A DNA stretch of 51,862 nt from CS1-C013 sp964353745 (GCA_964353745.1 CAYGWD010000004.1:1-51862); one strand, 5' to 3'. Numbered from the stretch's first letter, positions 16,759-25,414 are shown. Numbers and translations: made by a program. The notes: generated by a model from the sequence alone, not told the origin.

Positions 16759-19050
16759 ATGCTGAAAAAAGCTGTTGAATTTCTAAAGGAAAATGGCAAT
16801 AAAAAAGTACTGATAATCTTTGATACTGACGGTGATGGAATAGGAGCTGCATCCATTCTTGCAAAAACATTGAAAAAAGTCTTCAGAAAAATGCCTGAAG
16901 CAATGCCTGCAAATCATAGTTTATCATTTATAGACGAAAGGATGTTTCAGAAAAGCAAAAAATTCGATGTTATAATAACAGTTGATGCGGCTGTTGATGA
17001 AAAGCCAGATTATGTGTTAAGGCTCGCAAAAAAAGCCAATATACTGATCATAGACCACCACCAAATTAACAAAAATTTGAACAGCGTTAAAAACATATTG
17101 CACATTAATCCAAATCTATGGAAAACTAGATTTACTTCTTATAAATATTGCACCAGCAAGATTGTCTATGACATTTGCAGCAAACTGACGAACATAGAAG
17201 ATTTGAATTGGCTGGCGGGAATAGGAATTGTAAACGACAGGAGCGAAGACGTATGGAAAGGCTTCTTAGAAAGAGTCTATAAAAAATATAAAATTTCCTT
17301 GTCTAAACTTAGAATGGTTAATGACATCATAACGTCAGGCTATTACTATTCTGGAAGCAAAGGCGTGGTAATAGGTTACAAAGCATGCCTTGAAGCTTCT
17401 TCTCCTGTTGATATATTGAAAACCAAGACAGCTAATTCGAAGAAGTTGAAGAGATTTTATGATGCCATAGAAAGAGAAATTGTTCTGACAGCTAAAAACT
17501 GGAGGAAAAACGCCGAGATAATAGAGGACAAGAAACTAATAATCTTAAAATTGGACGCAAGATTCTCCATAAGCTCCCCTATTTCCACGAAAATCAGCTT
17601 TGAAAAACCTAACTACACCGTACTTGTAACCAGAAAGAACGGTAAAATGACCTATATGAGCCTAAGAAGACAGGATAAGAAAGTCAACTGCGGCAGGATC
17701 GCGCAAAGGGCAATAAAGAATCTCAATAATGCCAGCGGCGGAGGTCATTGCATACATCCTGATACTTTAATTACTATGAATGATGGAAGATTAGTTAAAC
17801 TAAAGGATTTGGATGCGAATTGTAAATTGAAGAGTGTAAATTTTAACAATTTGAATATTTCAAATTCTAAATGCACAAGGAAATTTGACAATCAGGTAAG
17901 GAGCACCCTATACAATATTAAAACCACGTATGGATTTTCTTTGATATCATCGCCTGAGCATAGAGTGTTTACATTAAAATCGGTTAATGGAAAAATTGGC
18001 ATTGCTGAGAAGAAAATTAAAGACTTGAAAATAGGAGATTTCATTGCGTCTGTAAATTCGTTTGATCCCAAGTGCGTTGCTCAAAGCGCACCAGATGTAT
18101 CTGATGTAATTAAAAAAGCTAATAAAGTTGGTCATAGATGGAAAAGGGTTACCATACCCAAAAAGATAGATAGCAAGTTATCCCAGCTTTTTGGATATTT
18201 TGTTGGCGATGGATATATAGAAAACGGCGATGTTGTTGAACTGAGGGACGAAAGATTAGAAGTTCTCAAAGCCTACGAAAGAATAATAAAGGACATTTTC
18301 TGTTGTAATTCGAGCATTTCTAAAATAAAGGACAAAAATTGCTGGAGGCTAAGGATATTTAGTTCCACCATAGCGACTTTTATAAGCAGACTGAAGACTG
18401 ATATGCAGTTAATTGAAAAGTCACCTAATGATACGGTTAGGGGATTCATTAGAGGAATTTTTGATGCGGAGGGATCCGACTCTGAAAATCAGGTAGAAAT
18501 CACAATGGGCAATGAAGATCTCATAGCGAGGATTCATTTGCTGCTTTTAAGATTTGGAATACACGCTAATAAAAATAAACATGGAAAATATTACAGACTG
18601 TGTATAAGAGGAATCAATATGAACGTATTCAAGAATATAGGATTCACAGCTATAGACAAAATGAATAGGCTTAATAAATCAGTTTACAAAATAAGCAGAA
18701 TCATACCGATAAAATGGGTAGAGGTAAGAAAGAACATAAGAAGAAAATTCAATAAAGAAATCCGTATCGGAAGAGAGAATAGTAGATATGTTTCTAAAAA
18801 TGAATTAGAAAAGGCTAAGCTTAGGAATGGTAATTTGTTTGAAGAAATAGAAAAATTATTCAATATTAATTGGGTAAAGTTGAAAAAAATTGAAGTTAAA
18901 AATGAACTAACGAATCTACAAGATATGGAAACTACACATGGTAACTATATAGCCAATGGATTGATAGTTCATAACTCTCCGGCAGCAGGTGTTCATATAA
19001 TGAGCAAGGATTGGAAAATCTTTAGAAATAGGATACTTAAATTATTATGA
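16759..19050 (+). CDS. DHH/DHHA1 phosphoesterase (RecJ-like) interrupted by an intein
   Basis: 763-residue precursor; exteins total 354 residues. Motifs of the DHH superfamily are visible: DTDGDG at 22-27, VDAAVD near 75-80, the DHH motif IIDHHQ at 98-102, and GIGIVND near 155. The DHHA1 motif GGGH-x-xAAG is split: GGGH ends at residue 330 and SPAAG resumes at 740. The extein is shorter than archaeal RecJ/GAN nucleases, so it may be a small-molecule or nanoRNA phosphodiesterase rather than a replisome nuclease. A TATATTTATAAATAT-type box lies about 30 bases upstream. Confidence 0.9.
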   Translation: MLKKAVEFLKENGNKKVLIIFDTDGDGIGAASILAKTLKKVFRKMPEAMPANHSLSFIDERMFQKSKKFDVIITVDAAVDEKPDYVLRLAKKANILIIDHHQINKNLNSVKNILHINPNLWKTRFTSYKYCTSKIVYDICSKLTNIEDLNWLAGIGIVNDRSEDVWKGFLERVYKKYKISLSKLRMVNDIITSGYYYSGSKGVVIGYKACLEASSPVDILKTKTANSKKLKRFYDAIEREIVLTAKNWRKNAEIIEDKKLIILKLDARFSISSPISTKISFEKPNYTVLVTRKNGKMTYMSLRRQDKKVNCGRIAQRAIKNLNNASGGGHCIHPDTLITMNDGRLVKLKDLDANCKLKSVNFNNLNISNSKCTRKFDNQVRSTLYNIKTTYGFSLISSPEHRVFTLKSVNGKIGIAEKKIKDLKIGDFIASVNSFDPKCVAQSAPDVSDVIKKANKVGHRWKRVTIPKKIDSKLSQLFGYFVGDGYIENGDVVELRDERLEVLKAYERIIKDIFCCNSSISKIKDKNCWRLRIFSSTIATFISRLKTDMQLIEKSPNDTVRGFIRGIFDAEGSDSENQVEITMGNEDLIARIHLLLLRFGIHANKNKHGKYYRLCIRGINMNVFKNIGFTAIDKMNRLNKSVYKISRIIPIKWVEVRKNIRRKFNKEIRIGRENSRYVSKNELEKAKLRNGNLFEEIEKLFNINWVKLKKIEVKNELTNLQDMETTHGNYIANGLIVHNSPAAGVHIMSKDWKIFRNRILKLL
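17749..18975 (+). mobile_element. Intein with LAGLIDADG homing endonuclease in DHH gene
   Basis: 409 residues starting CIHPDTLITMNDGR and ending IANGLIVHN, followed by Ser as the +1 residue. Block B is seen as SSPEHRVFTL. The endonuclease helices LFGYFVGDGYI and IRGIFDAEGSD are the two LAGLIDADG motifs. The insertion falls between GGGH and SPAAG, the substrate-binding loop of DHHA1. It shares class architecture but little sequence with the trxB intein, so the two were probably acquired independently. Confidence 0.92.
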
Positions 19051-19221
19051 ATGGAGAAGAAATATAAATTTTTTGGCATTGGAGAATAGAAATTAATCTT
19101 TGTGGAAGAGAATTTAAAACTTTATTGAAACTAGAAGATTATCCTATACAACTTTCCTTCTTGAAAAGGATAAATTTAAGTTTGTGAAACGCTTAAAAGC
19201 CAGAAATTCTAAATTGTAACT

Positions 19222-19527
19222 ATGAAGAAGAAATATTATTGGATTATAGGAATTATAATTATAACATTAATAATTTTATTTGGATTTTTATATACCTTTT
19301 TTTCTTTTGACAGTACTCTATCAGAATCTACTAGTAAGCAAGTTGCAGAAACAACACAATTAATGAAATGCTGTGGTGAATGTATAGATTCATTTAACAA
19401 ATTTCCTACAAAAGGCGATTCAAAAATAACTTCATGTGGAACATTTACAACTAGTTATAACCGGAGTCTTGAATGCAAAACTTTTTTTGAAAATAAACCT
19501 AGAACTGTCTCAGAGTGTGGCGGTTAA
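19222..19527 (+). CDS. Single-pass Cys-containing exported protein
   Basis: 101 residues: MKKKYYW, one hydrophobic segment (residues 8-30), then an extracytoplasmic tail with CCGEC, SCGTF, LECKTF and SECGG cysteines suited to disulfides. It resembles the Cys-rich anchored proteins elsewhere in the window in design but not in sequence. A GATAAATTTAAG box about 55 bases upstream may be its promoter. Confidence 0.55.
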   Translation: MKKKYYWIIGIIIITLIILFGFLYTFFSFDSTLSESTSKQVAETTQLMKCCGECIDSFNKFPTKGDSKITSCGTFTTSYNRSLECKTFFENKPRTVSECGG

Positions 19528-19589
19528 TAAATTTAGATTAGATATATGTTTTTCTAGTTGAAAAGAATTATCCTATAATTTTATTATGG

Positions 19590-19603
19590 AGCAATAAGAT
19601 TAT
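19590..19603. repeat. 14-base direct repeat, copy 1
   Basis: AGCAATAAGATTAT, identical to the copy at 19814-19827. The two copies flank the 39-codon minus-strand frame at 19631-19750. Confidence 0.6.
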
Positions 19604-19630
19604 GACTTAGATTGTTTTCTTAATAAAATC

Positions 19631-19750
19631 TTAAGGTTTCTTCTCTTTTTCTTTAGGCTTGTAGATTTCTTTCAATTCTGAAAAAAGAGAGATGTACTCG
19701 TTTTTAATTTTACATAAAATTCCAACTATACCTTCATTTTTGTCTACCAT
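19631..19750 (-). CDS. Candidate 39-residue protein
   Basis: ATG at 19750, TAA at 19631. The product begins MVDKNEGIVGILCKIKNEY and ends with a Lys/Glu-rich tail (YKPKEKEKKP). It is predicted to be mostly one amphipathic helix. A GATTTAAATG promoter-like box lies about 50 bases upstream on the same strand. It occupies an otherwise empty 378-base gap. Coding status rests only on frame, start and promoter. Confidence 0.4.
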   Translation of the reverse strand: MVDKNEGIVGILCKIKNEYISLFSELKEIYKPKEKEKKP

Positions 19751-19813
19751 ACCAAAAGCCTTAATAAAAATATTATTGCATCGAAAACATTTAAATCTAT
19801 ATACTTTATATCC

Positions 19814-19827
19814 AGCAATAAGATTAT
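19814..19827. repeat. 14-base direct repeat, copy 2
   Basis: AGCAATAAGATTAT, identical to 19590-19603. It overlaps a third occurrence of the shorter string GATTATCCTAT, also present near 19137 and, with one inserted A, near 19565. Confidence 0.6.
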
Positions 19828-19905
19828 CCTATGTATCTTAGTTTTTGTGTTTCTACAAGGTTTAAGGAACTGGAAATATATTTAATACAAAAATAGAATA
19901 CTATT

Positions 19906-20382
19906 ATGGCAAAAGAGGTAATAAACAAACCCCTTGTAAGCAATTGGATAGGTGGCATGTACATATCTATATTGATCTTTGTAGCGTTACTCTATCTCAT
20001 AGTGTATTTAGAAGCCACCATCTTTTTAAAAAGTGTTTTTAATGCTATAATGATTTTGATTCTTTTAATAATTTTGATTACAACAATGGGTTTCTACAAT
20101 ACTAAATATAGAATAAAAGACGGCTTCCTGTACTCATGGTCGCCTTTCATGATCATAAAAGTAAATATTAAAGACATCAAGAAAGTTGAAAAGACGATGG
20201 TTCCGATACACTTTAGAGTCGGTGCAAGCCTTTACTCTGGTTCCTTCTATGTTCCAAACCTGGGTTGGGTAAGTTCGATAATAACAAACCTGAAGGACGC
20301 TATTCTTATAACTACAAAAAAAGGTAAATATTATATGATAACGCCCTCGAACCCCGAGAAGTTCATGAAACTATTAAAGTGA
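19906..20382 (+). CDS. Membrane protein with PH-like domain
   Basis: 158 residues. Two hydrophobic segments (about 16-35 and 42-62) precede a beta-rich domain with YNTKYRIKDGFLYSWSPFM, KVNIKDIKKVEKTM and the end DAILITTKKGKYYMITPSNPEKF, which is the pattern of bacterial PH domains (bPH/DUF type) on the inner face of the membrane. The function of such proteins is unknown. Its stop is four bases before the methyltransferase-like gene, so the two are probably co-transcribed. Confidence 0.65.
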   Translation: MAKEVINKPLVSNWIGGMYISILIFVALLYLIVYLEATIFLKSVFNAIMILILLIILITTMGFYNTKYRIKDGFLYSWSPFMIIKVNIKDIKKVEKTMVPIHFRVGASLYSGSFYVPNLGWVSSIITNLKDAILITTKKGKYYMITPSNPEKFMKLLK

Positions 20383-20386
20383 TAAG

Positions 20387-20836
20387 ATGAGATTTTACAT
20401 AAAGCCCCTTTATTTTGACATAATCAATCTAGCCTTTGTAAACCTAGTCTTCTTCCTGTTCTACAGGGAGGCGACAGCAGGTCTGTTAATCCTGAGAGCT
20501 GCAATAGGCACACCAATAGTACTCTTAAGCTTCTATTTTGAATCAAAATCCTGTTCAGTTCTAGGAAAACCGCAATCCCATCCGCAAGAAATTAGAAAGC
20601 TTGTTACCAGTGGCGTATATTCGAAGATGAGGCATCCTGTGTATCTTGGAAGAATGCTAATGAACTTGGGTTTTCTTATAATATTCCCCATAGTACCGAT
20701 GTTGATTGTTGCAATAGTGTTTGTCATAGTCTGGTATTTAATGGCCTTGCATGAGGAAATGCTCTTAATGAAAAAGTTTGGCAGAAGCTATAAAAAATAT
20801 AGAGAAAAAGTGCCTATGTTCATACCGAAAAAATAG
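20387..20836 (+). CDS. Isoprenylcysteine/phospholipid methyltransferase-like membrane protein
   Basis: 149 residues with about four membrane segments. The C-terminal catalytic pattern LVTSGVYSKMRHPVYLGRML, then HEEMLLMKKFGRSYKKYREKVP is the ICMT/PEMT-like signature, in which the RHPxY and the E-E/Y-x-x-Y-x-x-x-V motifs bind S-adenosylmethionine. It probably methylates a lipid or a small hydrophobic substrate within the membrane. Length is at the short end of the family. Confidence 0.8.
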   Translation: MRFYIKPLYFDIINLAFVNLVFFLFYREATAGLLILRAAIGTPIVLLSFYFESKSCSVLGKPQSHPQEIRKLVTSGVYSKMRHPVYLGRMLMNLGFLIIFPIVPMLIVAIVFVIVWYLMALHEEMLLMKKFGRSYKKYREKVPMFIPKK

Positions 20837-20838
20837 AA

Positions 20839-21072
20839 TCATTTCTTGAATGGATATATTATCAAAAATGTTCCTATTGTCAACAGCAAAATACATAATA
20901 TCATATAGCCGTTATAATAGGTTGACGTCTTATTGAAGAGACCTTTGCTCAATTCTTTTTCCAAAGAAGGCTTTGCAAAAATCCCATAGGTTGCCATGAG
21001 TATTATGATGGCGATGACCCAAAAAATGACTCCTATTATCCTAAAAATTGTTTGGCCGCGAATATTAATCAC
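20839..21072 (-). CDS. Small two-helix membrane protein, GTG start
   Basis: 77 residues with two membrane segments (about 10-28 and 54-73) joined by a loop KPSLEKELSKGLFNKTSTYY. The start codon is GTG, and it overlaps the last codons of the 42-residue frame upstream (AAAAGTGATTAA), suggesting coupled translation. No family recognised. Confidence 0.5.
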   Translation of the reverse strand: MINIRGQTIFRIIGVIFWVIAIIILMATYGIFAKPSLEKELSKGLFNKTSTYYNGYMILCILLLTIGTFLIIYPFKK

Positions 21073-21193
21073 TTTTCATATCAGTCAGAAAATCCAACCA
21101 AGTTCTTTTTACTATTTCCCTGAAATTTCTCATGAAAAATTTTATATCATCCTTCAAATCATCCCAGAATGCCTCTTTGATTGTTTGGCTCAT
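21065..21193 (-). CDS. 42-residue amphipathic peptide gene
   Basis: ATG at 21193, TAA ending at 21065. The product starts MSQTIKEAFWDDLKDDIK and ends TWLDFLTDMKSD: a single amphipathic helix rich in aromatic and Asp/Lys residues. Its end overlaps the GTG of the two-helix membrane protein by eight bases. A TTTTATATATATTA box lies about 25-35 bases upstream. The tight coupling supports a real gene that may act with the membrane protein. Confidence 0.5.
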   Translation of the reverse strand: MSQTIKEAFWDDLKDDIKFFMRNFREIVKRTWLDFLTDMKSD

Positions 21194-21467
21194 AAAACTA
21201 ATTTACAGGTAATATATATAAAACTTAATTAAAGGACGTGTAGTCATAAAAAATTTCTTCCTTTTTAGTTGGAAATACAAATCTGTCCAAAAAAAGAAAA
21301 GTGAAATCCCAAAAATTACTCATAATTCAATTTTTCTCTGTTTCTATAGTTATTATTTGTTTACGACCCATGGTGGTAAAATAGGGTCTTATAATCTGTT
21401 ATATAAAATAATTGTAAGATTTAAATACCAGTTGAAAGAAAATATACTTTGCGGTTCTGGTGAGAAA

Positions 21468-21632
21468 ATGAATAATTTAAGAAGAATATCAGAGAAGAGA
21501 GGAATGACTTGGATAAACTTTAATAGAAACTGTCCCAAGTGCAATACTTATATTCCGAAATATAAGAGAGTATGTCCTAATTGCGGAAAGTATGTTAAGA
21601 GCATTCAAGGCAAGGTCTGTATTGCAAAATAA
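21468..21632 (+). CDS. 54-residue zinc-ribbon protein
   Basis: ATG at 21468 with GGTGAG six bases upstream and a GATTTAAATACC promoter box about 47 bases upstream. The product has NCPKC then VCPNCGKYV, a CxxC-x10-12-CxxC zinc ribbon in a very basic protein (LRRISEKR, KYKR). Small ribbons like this often bind RNA, DNA or ribosomes. The longer in-frame reading from 21357 would cover the promoter and is rejected. Confidence 0.6.
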   Translation: MNNLRRISEKRGMTWINFNRNCPKCNTYIPKYKRVCPNCGKYVKSIQGKVCIAK

Positions 21633-21956
21633 TTACTAAAAGATAATTTTCTTGGCTTTTATTAGAGAATCCCTGTACTGTAAAGTATATTATAAAATTT
21701 TTATTGTTATTTGCAGAAATATAAGATTCCTATTAGCTGATCGTAACTTTTTTACCAGTGTGTGTCTTCAGTAGCCGGATTTCTATCTAGAATGCCTTCG
21801 TTAAAATCTCTTTCATTCATTTCCTTTGTTTCTCTTTCCACACGCGTGCCATAGTTTTTGCTTTTAATTTTAGCGTATTTGGTATCAAGAAGTGGTAAAT
21901 GTACCCTAGAATTTAAGCTTTTCGGAATCGTATGACAAGATTTTAAATATTAAATT
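21633..21956. other. Intergenic stretch without a convincing gene
   Basis: 324 bases between the zinc ribbon and the convergent Cas4-like gene. A minus-strand frame from about 21928 to 21752 encodes about 58 residues ending DRNPATEDTHW but lacks ATG, GTG or TTG starts, so it may be a decayed gene. Nothing else is supported. Confidence 0.4.
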
Positions 21957-22589
21957 CTATGGCAATTTCTTCTCGCACATGTTCTTATAAGAACAAGACG
22001 AGCACTTCTTAGGGTTGGCAGTCGGCTCAAACTCCCTTTTGCCCAAGGCTAGTTCGTGCATTCTATTTATCTTCTCAAGAGCAAACTCAAACCAATCCTG
22101 AGAAAAAACATCCTCCCAGATAATAACCCCCTTGTCCCTGTTTTTAGCAATCATAAAAATGTCCAAAGGCGGTCTGTACCTGTCCTTGAAGGCCACTGCA
22201 TAAGCGGCTAGCTGTGATTTTACAGACAAATAAGGATAATCTATAGGCTTGTCGTCAGCTATCACTATTCCCTCAGGTCCTATTTCTATTGCATCCATGA
22301 CTCCTCTTAGCCTAAATGTTGGCGATATGATGAAAACTTCTCTTCCAGCAAATCTCTCCTGCCTTTCAATCGCTCTTTTTATGGCATTCACTATGTTAAC
22401 ATCTTCCAAGCCCTTGGTCTGTTCTTTAAACTGTTGGAATTTATCATTGTGCGCCGAAGAACCTTTCATCATCTTTTCAGTCTCGATTTTTATTCCCTGC
22501 CAGATGAACTTTAACTGCATTTCGCAATAGCATTGTATGTTAAATTCGGATATTGATAGCCAAGAATTACCTTTAGAGTCTATTCTCAT
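21957..22589 (-). CDS. Cas4/Dna2-like PD-(D/E)XK nuclease with Fe-S cysteines
   Basis: 210 residues from the ATG at 22589 (MRIDSKGNSW). The arrangement is that of the Cas4/RecB-like fold: an N-terminal Cys in FNIQCYCEMQ, the conserved His in SAHNDKF, the catalytic Asp in RLRGVMDAIEI, IVIADDKP as the D/ExK position, QLAAYAVAF as motif III, and a C-terminal CSSCSYKNMC that supplies the remaining cluster cysteines. Such proteins are exonucleases with a 4Fe-4S cluster. No CRISPR array or cas gene is nearby, so a repair role is more likely than adaptation. Confidence 0.8.
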   Translation of the reverse strand: MRIDSKGNSWLSISEFNIQCYCEMQLKFIWQGIKIETEKMMKGSSAHNDKFQQFKEQTKGLEDVNIVNAIKRAIERQERFAGREVFIISPTFRLRGVMDAIEIGPEGIVIADDKPIDYPYLSVKSQLAAYAVAFKDRYRPPLDIFMIAKNRDKGVIIWEDVFSQDWFEFALEKINRMHELALGKREFEPTANPKKCSSCSYKNMCEKKLP

Positions 22590-22724
22590 GAGGAGAATTT
22601 GTAGTTTTTTATTTAGAAGCATTGTTATAGAGAAAAATCTATTTTAAAGTCTCGTTAAAAAACTTAAAATAGCATATTTTCAGAGGGTTATCTAAATATA
22701 AAGTTTTCCTTTCGTATTTTAGAT

Positions 22725-23057
22725 ATGGAAAAAACTGTGCACAGATTCGATATGAGTCGTTATGCGACGCCAAAAAGTAAAGAAGAGAGAAGAACTCTTA
22801 CCGCGTTTGGTTATAGAACATTATCTTTAGAAGAAGCTTTGGAATATGCTGAAAGCATGAAACAATTAACCGTAGGTGGTGAAAATATAGAAAATCTTCC
22901 TAAACGCCTTAAAGATGGTTCCTCTGAACTAAGATATTATAAGGAAGGAGCCAGGGACATAGAAGGAGAAGAGGGAAATAGGATATTTGAATATATTAAG
23001 GAAGTGGAGAGGATACTGCCAACCGCATTACCAAAAGAAGGTAAACAATTATTCTGA
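22725..23057 (+). CDS. Hypothetical protein
   Basis: 110 residues, soluble and charged, helical in prediction (SLEEALEYAESMKQL; RIFEYIKEVERILP). No recognised motif and no cysteines. Divergent from the Cas4-like gene across a 135-base gap containing TATAAAG-type boxes, and convergent with the HAD phosphatase five bases away. Confidence 0.5.
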   Translation: MEKTVHRFDMSRYATPKSKEERRTLTAFGYRTLSLEEALEYAESMKQLTVGGENIENLPKRLKDGSSELRYYKEGARDIEGEEGNRIFEYIKEVERILPTALPKEGKQLF

Positions 23058-23062
23058 GAGAT

Positions 23063-23728
23063 TTAAAATTTCTTCAAAAGGTCTTTAATATTGTTCATAA
23101 CATAATCAGGCCTTACTTTTGCCTTTTCTGTTATGTTCAAACCGTATTTGGCAAAGGCGGTTCTAAATCCTAGTTTTTTAGCAGGAACTATGTCCTTTTT
23201 CAAAGAATCGCCGACCATCAAACATTCTTCCGGCTTTAATCTAAGTTTCTTCAAAGCATACAAAAAAGGTTTTCTGCTGGGTTTTCTAGTCTTGGTATCA
23301 TCAAAAGTCACAACAATATCGAACTTGTCCTGAATGTTCATCGCAACCAATCTTATCCACACCTGTATTCTCGGTGCATCGGAAAGGATCGCTATTTTGT
23401 ATTTTTTCTTTAGCTCGTTTAATGTGCTAACAACGTTTGGATAAGGATACAGCAACCCTTCCTTGACTCTGCGATAAGCTACTATACCAGAAGCCATTAT
23501 TCCATAATCTATTCTTCCAAGAACTTTCTTGAGAAAAGCTTGGAATATTTTTTGGTATTCCAGACCGTGCTCATGATATAATTGGAAGAGTATATTCATT
23601 CCTTTTTTCTTCTCTATTTTCAGACCAGCATAAATCATAGCGTCCATCGCAGCCTCGCAACTAAGTTTTTTCATTCTCATAAAGTCTATCAGCGTGTTGT
23701 CCAAGTCAAAGATAACAGCCTTGATCAT
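23063..23728 (-). CDS. HAD superfamily phosphatase
   Basis: 221 residues with the four HAD motifs: DLDNTL at 8-13, the motif II serine in ILSDAP, the motif III lysine in KTRKPSRKPF, and GDSLKKD. A helical cap lies between motif I and II. It fits the archaeal TIGR02253-like/phosphoglycolate-phosphatase-like subfamily I. It would remove phosphate from a small metabolite in the cytoplasm; the substrate cannot be told from sequence. Confidence 0.88.
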   Translation of the reverse strand: MIKAVIFDLDNTLIDFMRMKKLSCEAAMDAMIYAGLKIEKKKGMNILFQLYHEHGLEYQKIFQAFLKKVLGRIDYGIMASGIVAYRRVKEGLLYPYPNVVSTLNELKKKYKIAILSDAPRIQVWIRLVAMNIQDKFDIVVTFDDTKTRKPSRKPFLYALKKLRLKPEECLMVGDSLKKDIVPAKKLGFRTAFAKYGLNITEKAKVRPDYVMNNIKDLLKKF

Positions 23729-23763
23729 AATAAAACTTATGCTGAAGAATTAATAATGTTAAT

Positions 23764-24441
23764 CTACATGTCTACTTTTGCATGAGCCGGATGAATCTCT
23801 CTGAATGCTACTGGTTTTATCAAAGTTTCTGGTAGATAGTTCTTTTTTCCTCCCAACAGCAATGAAATTTGCCCGCAATTAAACCCGTTACTAATATAGT
23901 CTATAGAAACATCAACAACACAGTTATTTTCTGGGAGTATTTTGGGTTCTTTGCTGTCTTTTACTAATTTATCGAATGATGCCATAACATCTTCCATTTC
24001 TCTCATGTCTAGAAAAAATGGTTTTGCTTCTGGTGAACAATTTGGTTTCTCAACATGAATACAGTTATTACCTGGAAAATACCAAAATCCTATTTGGTCA
24101 TCAAGTATATGCATCCTTGTAATACATGATCCTTCAAGTCCTCCTCCTGTAAAATTACAACCGTCTTTTATATGCGAGAAATATTTTACTATTGTTGACG
24201 GTTCATTATTTTTTAAGTCCAAAGCGAAACCTATGTCATTTACAGTTAATTGTGCAGTGTCTGGACGCGTGTCTAAGTCACGTATTTTGTTCAAAGCATA
24301 AAGAATTCCTACTGATTTTTGATAATTTTCTAGCGAAAATGGTTTATCAGAATCAAGCACATTGTAAGGTGATACCACACTAACTTCTTTTTTACTTTGA
24401 AGGGTGTAAAAAGCCTTTTGTTCATCTAGTTCTGCTGACAT
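23764..24441 (-). CDS. Hypothetical protein
   Basis: 225 residues, soluble, with a central HIKDGCNFTGGGLEGSCIT, NNCIHVEKPNCSPE and a C-terminal VDVSIDYISNGFNCGQISLLL. Five or six cysteines may pair or bind metal. The N-terminal 90 residues look helical and the rest beta-rich. I recognise no family. It stands between the HAD gene and the DUF4013-like membrane gene, all on the minus strand. Confidence 0.5.
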   Translation of the reverse strand: MSAELDEQKAFYTLQSKKEVSVVSPYNVLDSDKPFSLENYQKSVGILYALNKIRDLDTRPDTAQLTVNDIGFALDLKNNEPSTIVKYFSHIKDGCNFTGGGLEGSCITRMHILDDQIGFWYFPGNNCIHVEKPNCSPEAKPFFLDMREMEDVMASFDKLVKDSKEPKILPENNCVVDVSIDYISNGFNCGQISLLLGGKKNYLPETLIKPVAFREIHPAHAKVDM

Positions 24442-24570
24442 TAAAAATACCTAAGTTAAAATAGGAAAGTTAAAAATTTAAACTTGATTTTACATCATTT
24501 CACTAGAGTTTTATAATTTCCTATCGCATATTCTAGTCTAGCTAAAATATAAAGAAACAAAAAAAAAGAG

Positions 24571-25281
24571 CTATTTTTCTCTGTAAACCTGACCATACAA
24601 ACTGTAAGCTATAACGCCTGATATGAAATATGCTATTGCAAAGCCTAGAAATGGTATGAAGGATAGAACAGCTTTCAGCACCAATGTTATTATTCCTGCT
24701 GCAAGCCAGACCACGAAGTATTTGGCTGTGAATGCTTTTTTTGTGATAAAGTTCATATCAAAAGCCTTTTCGAATTTCTTGTTTTTCAAATAGTTTAGAA
24801 CTGCTACAGGAGACAAAAAGGCTGCAACTAGCAACAGCAACAGGCCTAACAATATCAACGGAGCCGCTCTGGTTATGGTTGGTAATGCCAGTATCCAGTT
24901 CTGTGACATTATCTGAGCTATTTCCCCCCTCGGAACCTGCCCTGCCATCATAGAAGACATGAACCCTTCAGGCATTACTCCCATGAACGTTGAGAACAGA
25001 GAAGTTATCGCATAGCCAAAAGCTATTACGAGAACTATTATTGCTGGAATGGCATAGATGAACGCTATTATGTAAGATAACAGACCCTTTACAAAATAAT
25101 CCCACGAGTCTTTCCATTCTGGCATATTCTTTGAAGGCTTGTTTTTTCCTATTCCTGAAGACTCTATTATGAACCCTTGAGCAATCCAGTTGACTATTGG
25201 TATCACACTAAGTATTATGCCTATGATTAGTTTTTCCAAATCTGAAAATGGTTTTTTCAAAGACTCTTCATAATTTACCAT
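24571..25281 (-). CDS. DUF4013-like membrane protein
   Basis: 236 residues with about five or six membrane segments. The N-terminal LKKPFSDLEKLIIGIILSVIP and the following NWIAQGFIIESS recall archaeal DUF4013 proteins (PF13197). Start supported by a GGTG nine bases before the ATG. Function unknown; the extended loop GVMPEGFMSSMMAGQVPRG would lie on one face of the membrane. Confidence 0.7.
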   Translation of the reverse strand: MVNYEESLKKPFSDLEKLIIGIILSVIPIVNWIAQGFIIESSGIGKNKPSKNMPEWKDSWDYFVKGLLSYIIAFIYAIPAIIVLVIAFGYAITSLFSTFMGVMPEGFMSSMMAGQVPRGEIAQIMSQNWILALPTITRAAPLILLGLLLLLVAAFLSPVAVLNYLKNKKFEKAFDMNFITKKAFTAKYFVVWLAAGIITLVLKAVLSFIPFLGFAIAYFISGVIAYSLYGQVYREK

Positions 25282-25337
25282 CGAAACACCACTAATAAAT
25301 TAGAATTCCTTACTTATAAAACTCCCATAGAAATAAC

Positions 25338-25366
25338 CAAGTTATAATCTTAACATTTTTTGTTAA
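25338..25366. repeat. Flanking repeat A with inverted repeat
   Basis: CAAGTTATAATCTTAACA followed by TTTTT and TGTTAA. It contains TTAACA-n5-TGTTAA, a perfect six-base inverted repeat. A copy differing at one of the first 18 bases occurs at 25995-26023; the two bracket the gene at 25415-25948. Confidence 0.6.
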
Positions 25367-25414
25367 ATATATAGATTTATAAGCTTTTTTATTTAATAAC
25401 TTATAAGTGATTAA

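Noticed and set aside
21752..21928. 58-residue minus-strand frame ending DRNPATEDTHW
   Set aside because: No ATG, GTG or TTG start in frame; kept only as a possible decayed gene in the gap description.
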